Shown here one piece after another: positions 7,600 through 11,900 of a stretch of DNA of 11,900 nt. A model generated the notes under the pieces. It searched no databases, was not told where the DNA came from, and saw only the letters and a list, made by a program, of their open reading frames with translations. Source of the DNA: Desulfobacterales bacterium HSG17 (GTDB lineage Bacteria > Desulfobacterota > Desulfobacteria > Desulfobacterales > Desulfococcaceae); contig JAUCGD010000089.1 in assembly GCA_030377945.1 (NCBI GenBank), positions 1-11,900 of the forward strand, given 5' to 3'. The translations under genes were made by a program, and so were the position numbers. How positions within the stretch are numbered: position 1 is the first letter of the stretch; every line of letters starts with the position of its first letter.

Positions 7600-8592
7600 A
7601 TGGATAATTTTTCATTTAAGGCATTTGTTGTTGAAGAGTCTGAAAAAAAGCAGTTTAAAGGTCGGGTTAAAGAGGTATCGACAAATGATTTACCCAAGGG
7701 AGATGTCCTTATCCGGGTTAAGTATTCTTCCCTTAATTATAAGGATGCTTTGTCATCCACGGGTAACAGGGGTGTGACAAGGCAGTATCCCCATACTCCC
7801 GGGATTGATGCTGCCGGAGTAGTTGAAAAAAGCCAAATTGATACCATTAAAGTGCAGGATAAGGTGATTGTTACAAGCTATGATCTTGGAATGAATACTT
7901 CGGGAGGATTTGGCCAGTATATTCGTGTACCTTCGGACTGGATAGTTAAACTTCCTGACAAGCTGACTTTGAAACAGAGTATGATATTCGGAACAGCCGG
8001 GTTTACAGCAGGAATGTCAGTTTTGAAACTTGTGGACAATATAAAACCCGGAGATGGAGATGTTCTTGTTACAGGTGCCACAGGGGGTGTAGGAAGTCTT
8101 GCAGCAGGCATATTATCTCATCTTGGATATTCTGTCTCTGCTGTTACAGGCAAAACAGATACTTCGTTGTTAAGTAGTTTGGGTGTTAAAAAAATAATTT
8201 CCCGGGATGAATTTCTTGAAGACACTAAATCTGCCATGCTGAAAGCCAATTGGGCAGGTGTTATTGATACAGTTGGAGGAGAAATTCTGGCAACAGCAAT
8301 AAAATCCATGAAATTGGACGGGGTTGTGACCTGCTGCGGTAATGTTGCCTCGGCTGACCTGCCCATCAATGTATTTCCATTCATATTAAGGGGTGTAAGT
8401 CTTTATGGTATAGATTCCCAGCACTGTCCCATGCCTCTCAGGGTTAAGGTCTGGGAAAAACTTGCAGGTGAATGGAAATTTGATATGCTTGAAAATATGT
8501 ATGATGAAATTTTTTCTGGCCAGTTAGATGATAAGATACAGTCAATGCTGAAAGGAAAGCTGGAAGGCAGAACTTTGCTAAATCTTAATTAG
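7600..8592 (+). CDS. Acryloyl-CoA reductase / YhdH-family quinone oxidoreductase
   Basis: A zinc-free medium-chain dehydrogenase/reductase of 330 residues. Members such as AcuI and YhdH reduce acryloyl-CoA to propionyl-CoA with NADPH. Seen here: the N-terminal SSLNYKDAL (43-51), HTPGIDAAG (65-73), the FGTAGFTAG block (130-138), the Rossmann loop VTGATGGVGSLAAG (157-170) and the YhdH-like AGVIDTVGGEILA, LRGVSLYGIDS and C-terminal GRTLLNLN. AAAGGAGAG overlaps the stop of the deacylase gene and gives a strong ribosome site. Acryloyl-CoA is toxic and arises from DMSP, acrylate or lactate/propionate metabolism; which applies is unknown, and the enzyme may only detoxify. It is the last gene of the rightward run. 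Confidence 0.88.
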   Translation: MDNFSFKAFVVEESEKKQFKGRVKEVSTNDLPKGDVLIRVKYSSLNYKDALSSTGNRGVTRQYPHTPGIDAAGVVEKSQIDTIKVQDKVIVTSYDLGMNTSGGFGQYIRVPSDWIVKLPDKLTLKQSMIFGTAGFTAGMSVLKLVDNIKPGDGDVLVTGATGGVGSLAAGILSHLGYSVSAVTGKTDTSLLSSLGVKKIISRDEFLEDTKSAMLKANWAGVIDTVGGEILATAIKSMKLDGVVTCCGNVASADLPINVFPFILRGVSLYGIDSQHCPMPLRVKVWEKLAGEWKFDMLENMYDEIFSGQLDDKIQSMLKGKLEGRTLLNLN

Positions 8593-8648
8593 CTCCAGAA
8601 ACTCGAAAAAACATATCTTTAATCAAAAATCAACTCATTATAAATTTA

Positions 8649-8684
8649 CTGGAATACGGGAAAAAAACCCATGTTAAGTTCCAG
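8649..8684. terminator. Weak hairpin between convergent genes
   Basis: CTGGAA (8649-8654) is inverted at 8679-8684 (TTCCAG), and an inner GGG/CCC pair (8658-8660, 8668-8670) closes a loop of seven A. It lies between the convergent acryloyl-CoA reductase and MttB-family genes. Neither side has a good T run, so it may be only a weak or factor-dependent stop point for either strand. The rest of the 113-base gap shows nothing further. Confidence 0.3.
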
Positions 8685-8705
8685 ATCATAAAAAAGCCGT
8701 TCCGC

Positions 8706-10136
8706 CTACTCTGCTGCAGCCCGTTTGCAGATTTTTTCCAGTTCTTTTTCTACGTCATCATCCAGGGGGATCGGCTCATGGGTATTTAAAATTTGATTCA
8801 CTTTTTCGTGGGCTTCTTCCAGAATATCCTTTTTCCCTTTTTCTTTCCAGCGGTCATATGATTCATGGGAGCCTAAATCCGAAATATACCAGTCATCGCT
8901 GCGTACCGCTTTGACGGTGGATTCTTCATATAAATAAGTACCGCCGGGCCCTATTTTTTTAATGGTATCGGTTAGCCACATATTTTCATTGGTGTTGACT
9001 CCGCGCTGGGCATGTTTGCCCAACCGAAAAACCTCTACATCAAGGAAAAGTTTTTCCAGGCTGGCAACCATGGATCCATCCAGCATGCCGGGGCCCACGA
9101 TAATATCTGGGTTGGAAAGCTGGGTTGGAATCGTCATGGCAGCACTTTCATAGGATTCCTGAAGGTTGACAACATGGGCATCGGACCCACCGGGCGATGC
9201 CATTGCCGGGAGACCATAATATCGGGCCATTTCAACGGAAGCTGCATCCATAATGGAAAACTCCATACTGGCATAAGCCGGTCCTCCCGTTCTGGGATTC
9301 ATCACGGCTAAGGCCGGTGCATAAATAATGGGAAGTCCGGGTTCATTTGCCTGGAGCAGGCATATCATGGCAAGTATTTCGCAATTTCCCTGGATAATTG
9401 TTGAAATCATATTTCCGGGAGAACTGGCACCCATCAGCGGCATGGGCATAATGGCGGCCGGGATATTATAGCCTTTCAGCGCCAGGAAGGCATCGGTATA
9501 GGTTTTATCGATTAAAAGCGGGGATTGGGGACAGAGCTCGCAGGATACCGGGTGATTTTTTTTGATGTCGTCCCTGGAGCCGAAAATGGTTTGTAAAATT
9601 TCAAGATACCAGGGTGCATCATCCGGATGATCAATACTTTCCTGGATATGCTTTGAAAAATTTCTAAAAACCCTGCACATATAATCAACGGTATCACCCA
9701 TTGTGTTCCCTATGTCACTGGGGTGTACCTGGCACCAGTACATGCCGACCTCATCCAGGGCATCAGCCAATCGTGTGATTTTTTCCCAATCTGCATAGGT
9801 TGCCAGCCTACGTTCTCCTGTCACATGATCTAAAAACTTTGTTCCGCAACCATCTAAACAAAGAGTACTGTTCCCGCTGTTCATGACCAGATCGTGACCC
9901 GGCCTGCGGCCAGTCAGTGTAAAATCCTTGATGACCTGCTTCAGGGAGGATTCAACCAGATTTTTGGGGAACTTTACAATCTTGGTGTTGTTGTCTACCT
10001 GGGCACCAACATCTTTTAATATTTGCCGCCCCAGGTCTGTTTCAATTCGAACGCCTGTTGTTTCAAGAATGTCTAATGTTTCTTCATGGACACGATGGCG
10101 TTCATCTGCTGAGAGTACTTGAAAAAATGATTTCAT
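8706..10136 (-). CDS. MttB-family (COG5598) methylamine/betaine:corrinoid methyltransferase, non-pyrrolysine
   Basis: MttB-superfamily TIM-barrel enzymes transfer a methyl group from a quaternary or tertiary amine to a cobalamin-bearing partner protein. This one has 476 residues, near the family's usual length, and no in-frame amber codon, so it belongs to the non-pyrrolysine branch (MtgB for glycine betaine, MtpB, MtcB) and not to pyrrolysine-containing trimethylamine MttB. Recognisable blocks include GCGTKFLDHVTGERR, MPMPLMGASSPGN, IYAPALAVMNPRTGG, GLPAMASPGGSDA, GPGMLDGSMVASLEKLFLD and the C-terminal YEESTVKAVRSDDWYISDLG. GGAG stands seven bases before the ATG. It lies 39 bases after the flavoenzyme gene in the same unit. 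No corrinoid protein gene is next to it. The actual amine substrate cannot be read from the sequence. Confidence 0.88.
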   Translation of the reverse strand: MKSFFQVLSADERHRVHEETLDILETTGVRIETDLGRQILKDVGAQVDNNTKIVKFPKNLVESSLKQVIKDFTLTGRRPGHDLVMNSGNSTLCLDGCGTKFLDHVTGERRLATYADWEKITRLADALDEVGMYWCQVHPSDIGNTMGDTVDYMCRVFRNFSKHIQESIDHPDDAPWYLEILQTIFGSRDDIKKNHPVSCELCPQSPLLIDKTYTDAFLALKGYNIPAAIMPMPLMGASSPGNMISTIIQGNCEILAMICLLQANEPGLPIIYAPALAVMNPRTGGPAYASMEFSIMDAASVEMARYYGLPAMASPGGSDAHVVNLQESYESAAMTIPTQLSNPDIIVGPGMLDGSMVASLEKLFLDVEVFRLGKHAQRGVNTNENMWLTDTIKKIGPGGTYLYEESTVKAVRSDDWYISDLGSHESYDRWKEKGKKDILEEAHEKVNQILNTHEPIPLDDDVEKELEKICKRAAAE

Positions 10137-10175
10137 AAATTTTCTCCAATCATAGAGTGTTTAATTTTGTTTTGA

Positions 10176-11543
10176 TCAAAAAGCCCCTTCGGTTTTGACA
10201 ATATTCACCAGATACCATTTTTTCAAAGCACCGAAAAAGGCACGCAAAGCCCTGGGTCCGGCATAAGGAATTCTTCGATTAATGATGGAATGTTCGGTAA
10301 ACTCATTTTTTTCATTGGCCATTAATTCGGCTATCATTTTACCGCCTGTTTGGGCGGAAGGTACCCCCTCATTAAATGCCACACCATAATAGATATTGTT
10401 ATGGTCACCCATAACACCCACCGACGGCTGGAAATCACGGGTACCGGCGGTAGGACCGCCCCAGGCATGATCCACCTTAATTCCGGCAAGGGGCGGAAAT
10501 ATTTCAACCAGATCTTTGATAATCAATTGCGAAACAGTCTTATTATTTCCCGGAGCAATGCGATCATTATCATAGTATATGGCATCTGACCCGCCGATAA
10601 TGATCCGTCCGTCAGCACTGGGTATCATATAATTAAACAACTTGCCGTAATCTGCAATGCCCTGCCGGTTTTGCCAGCCAATGGCATCCCATTGTTGCTT
10701 GTTTAAGGGTTCTGTGGCAATCACATACGTATAGGTGGGAAACACCTGGTTTTGGAAAAATCCAATTTTATGGGAATAGGCGTTAGTGGCAATGACAAGG
10801 ACAGGTGCTTTAACCTCACCCAGTTCCGTATCCACATGATTGATTTTACCGGGGATCACACGGGTCACAAGGGACCGTTCCCTGATTTCAACACCCATAT
10901 CTTCAACTAATTTTTTCATTCCCCAGACCAATTTTGCAGGGTTCAGGGTGGCGCCATGGTCCATTTTAAGGCCTGCAATATATTTGGGGGATTTAATTTC
11001 TCTCTCAAGATCTTTTCCATGAAGCATTTCAACATTAAATCCCCAGTCTTTTAAAATCCTGTAATCCTTTTCCATGACCTTAAACTGCCTTTCATCCATG
11101 GCAGTGTCCAGCATTCCTTTTTCATCAAAATCACAATCAAGACCATAAAGGCTGATAAATTCTTTGATTTGCTCAAGGCCGTGCAGGCTGACCTTCAGGT
11201 TTCTTTTACGGGTATAGGTATTCTTGCAGCCCATGTCCATCAATGAGGTTGCAACACAAAAGCCGCCGTTTCTACCGCTGGCACCATACCCGCAGCAAGC
11301 GCCTTCCAGTATCATGATTTTTTTATCTGGAAATTTTTTATGAATATTATAAGCAGCTGAAAGACCGGTATACCCGCCCCCAATAATCACGATATCCGCT
11401 GTATGGTTACCGCGCAGGGGATGGTTAATGGTTTCATTTTCCAGACCCACGGTTTTAAACCAGAAGTTATCCAGGGAATATTCGTAAATCCCGAGGGGTT
11501 CCAACCCCAGCCGTTTTTTATACACAGGTGTAAAATTTTTCAT
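10176..11543 (-). CDS. FAD-dependent amine oxidoreductase (DAO family, PuuB-like)
   Basis: A 455-residue flavoprotein of the DAO/glycine oxidase fold. The FAD-binding Rossmann motif is ADIVIIGGGYTGLSAAYNI (49-67), ending in the ribose-binding ILE at 78-80, followed by GYGASGRNGGF (85-95), which in the family contacts the flavin. VIATEPL, IIIGGSD and the C-terminal GGPTAGTRDFQPSVG and AFNEGVPSAQTGGKMIAELM match gamma-glutamylputrescine oxidase (PuuB) and related N-alkylglycine oxidases. The ATG at 11543 has AAGGA four bases upstream; a TTG at 11558 is a weaker choice. It is the first recognised gene of the unit with the MttB homologue, suggesting oxidation of the amine before or after demethylation (inference). 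In an anaerobe the electron acceptor is probably not oxygen. A dehydrogenase acting on sarcosine, dimethylglycine or another N-methylated amine is possible; the substrate is unknown. Confidence 0.87.
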   Translation of the reverse strand: MKNFTPVYKKRLGLEPLGIYEYSLDNFWFKTVGLENETINHPLRGNHTADIVIIGGGYTGLSAAYNIHKKFPDKKIMILEGACCGYGASGRNGGFCVATSLMDMGCKNTYTRKRNLKVSLHGLEQIKEFISLYGLDCDFDEKGMLDTAMDERQFKVMEKDYRILKDWGFNVEMLHGKDLEREIKSPKYIAGLKMDHGATLNPAKLVWGMKKLVEDMGVEIRERSLVTRVIPGKINHVDTELGEVKAPVLVIATNAYSHKIGFFQNQVFPTYTYVIATEPLNKQQWDAIGWQNRQGIADYGKLFNYMIPSADGRIIIGGSDAIYYDNDRIAPGNNKTVSQLIIKDLVEIFPPLAGIKVDHAWGGPTAGTRDFQPSVGVMGDHNNIYYGVAFNEGVPSAQTGGKMIAELMANEKNEFTEHSIINRRIPYAGPRALRAFFGALKKWYLVNIVKTEGAF

Positions 11544-11590
11544 GATATCCTTAATCAAGTCATTGATTCTTTAATGATAATGCATCTTAA

Positions 11591-11740
11591 TTAATCCAGT
11601 ACAGCACCAAGACCTTCAATAAGCTGGTTAATTTCGTCCAATCTGAAAATATTAATGCAGTGCTGGACGTAGTCAGCACGGCATTCCAGGCGGCGCAGTC
11701 GCCTGGAACAATAAGTGGTGTGGTTCTCTATATCATTCAA
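11591..11740 (-). CDS. Unidentified short basic, cysteine-containing reading frame (possible remnant)
   Basis: I do not recognise this product. The frame runs from a TTG at 11740 to TAA at 11593-11591 (49 residues), with an upstream in-frame stop at 11752-11750 and no ATG or GTG. It reads as plausible protein, with a basic stretch CSRRLRRLECR, three cysteines (residues 11, 20, 28) and an amphipathic tail IFRLDEINQLIEGLGAVLD. No ribosome site is seen before the TTG. It ends about 48 bases before the flavoenzyme ATG, on the same strand. It may be a small gene, the remaining end of a decayed gene, or a chance frame through the two hairpins it overlaps. Confidence 0.3.
   Translation of the reverse strand: MNDIENHTTYCSRRLRRLECRADYVQHCINIFRLDEINQLIEGLGAVLD
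11654..11708. repeat. Two abutting strong hairpins (REP-like or structured RNA)
   Basis: First hairpin: AATGC-A-GTGCTG (11654-11665) pairs with CAGCAC-G-GCATT (11674-11685), eleven pairs around one A/G mismatch, with an eight-base loop. Second hairpin: TTCCAGGCG (11684-11692) pairs perfectly with CGCCTGGAA (11700-11708) around the seven-base loop GCGCAGT. The two share bases 11684-11685, so both cannot be fully closed at once. GC content is far above the flanking sequence. No T run follows on either strand, so a terminator is unlikely. No second copy was noticed in the window. Confidence 0.7.
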
Positions 11741-11900
11741 ATTTTGATATCAGGCTGGATAATATGCTCAAATTAATAGTATCCAATCAAGATAACCTAT
11801 ACCATTCTTTTCAGCAGTCTGCAAAGTTAGAATTTAGCTTAATTTTAATATCTAAAACTAAAAAATACTCGGATCAACGTTAAAACTACTCATGTATTGG
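11741..11900. other. AT-rich stretch without a gene, upstream of the minus-strand operon
   Basis: Both strands are broken by frequent stop codons and no family is recognised. Together with 11544-11740 it forms the whole upstream region of the flavoenzyme/MttB unit within the window, so the promoter is probably here, but no convincing -35/-10 pair or sigma54 (GG-N10-GC) site was found. Confidence 0.5.

Noticed and set aside
8706..10136. Pyrrolysine-containing trimethylamine methyltransferase
   Set aside because: The reading frame has no internal amber codon, so there is no site for pyrrolysine.
10170..10181. Perfect 12-base palindrome TTTTGATCAAAA, considered as an Fnr-type operator
   Set aside because: The half sites lack the four-base spacer of an Fnr box and it overlaps the flavoenzyme stop codon; such a short AT-rich palindrome is expected by chance.

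Overview
The window looks like chromosome of a strictly anaerobic deltaproteobacterium, most likely a sulfate reducer of the Desulfobacteraceae type. The evidence is a tungsten-type aldehyde:ferredoxin oxidoreductase, a DUF3786 protein with a corrinoid/Fe-S-type four-cysteine motif, a non-pyrrolysine MttB-family methyltransferase, and fairly AT-rich DNA. The lineage is inferred from gene content and protein flavour; there is no rRNA or other marker gene to confirm it.

Layout. Bases 2-2411 (+): the C-terminal part of a Crp/Fnr regulator, then 31 bases later an aldehyde:ferredoxin oxidoreductase, closed by a clear intrinsic terminator (2432-2476). Bases 2495-3796 (+): a stand-alone histidinol dehydrogenase whose stop codon overlaps that of a convergent pair on the minus strand, an inositol-monophosphatase-family enzyme and a YpeA-like GNAT acetyltransferase (3793-5011). 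Bases 5012-5244: a divergent promoter region with a near-consensus sigma70 promoter facing right. Bases 5245-8592 (+): a four-gene run of an NUDT19-like NUDIX hydrolase, a DUF3786 Fe-S protein, a YbaK-type Cys-tRNA(Pro) deacylase and a YhdH/AcuI-type acryloyl-CoA reductase. Bases 8706-11543 (-): a two-gene operon of a PuuB-like FAD-dependent amine oxidoreductase followed by an MttB-family methyltransferase. Upstream of it, at 11591-11740, are two abutting strong hairpins that overlap a short protein-like reading frame.

How the genes may work together. The Crp/Fnr protein probably controls the adjacent aldehyde oxidoreductase. The right-hand operon is best read as catabolism of an N-methylated (quaternary) amine: MttB homologues move a methyl group from a betaine-like amine to a corrinoid protein, and the flavoenzyme could oxidise the resulting secondary or tertiary amine. 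No corrinoid protein or methylcorrinoid:tetrahydrofolate methyltransferase is visible, so partners must lie elsewhere. The middle cluster is a mix of housekeeping and acyl-CoA functions with no single obvious pathway.

No rRNA, tRNA, CRISPR array, intact insertion sequence or phage gene was seen. The least explained part is the last ~340 bases, with the hairpin pair and the unidentified short frame.
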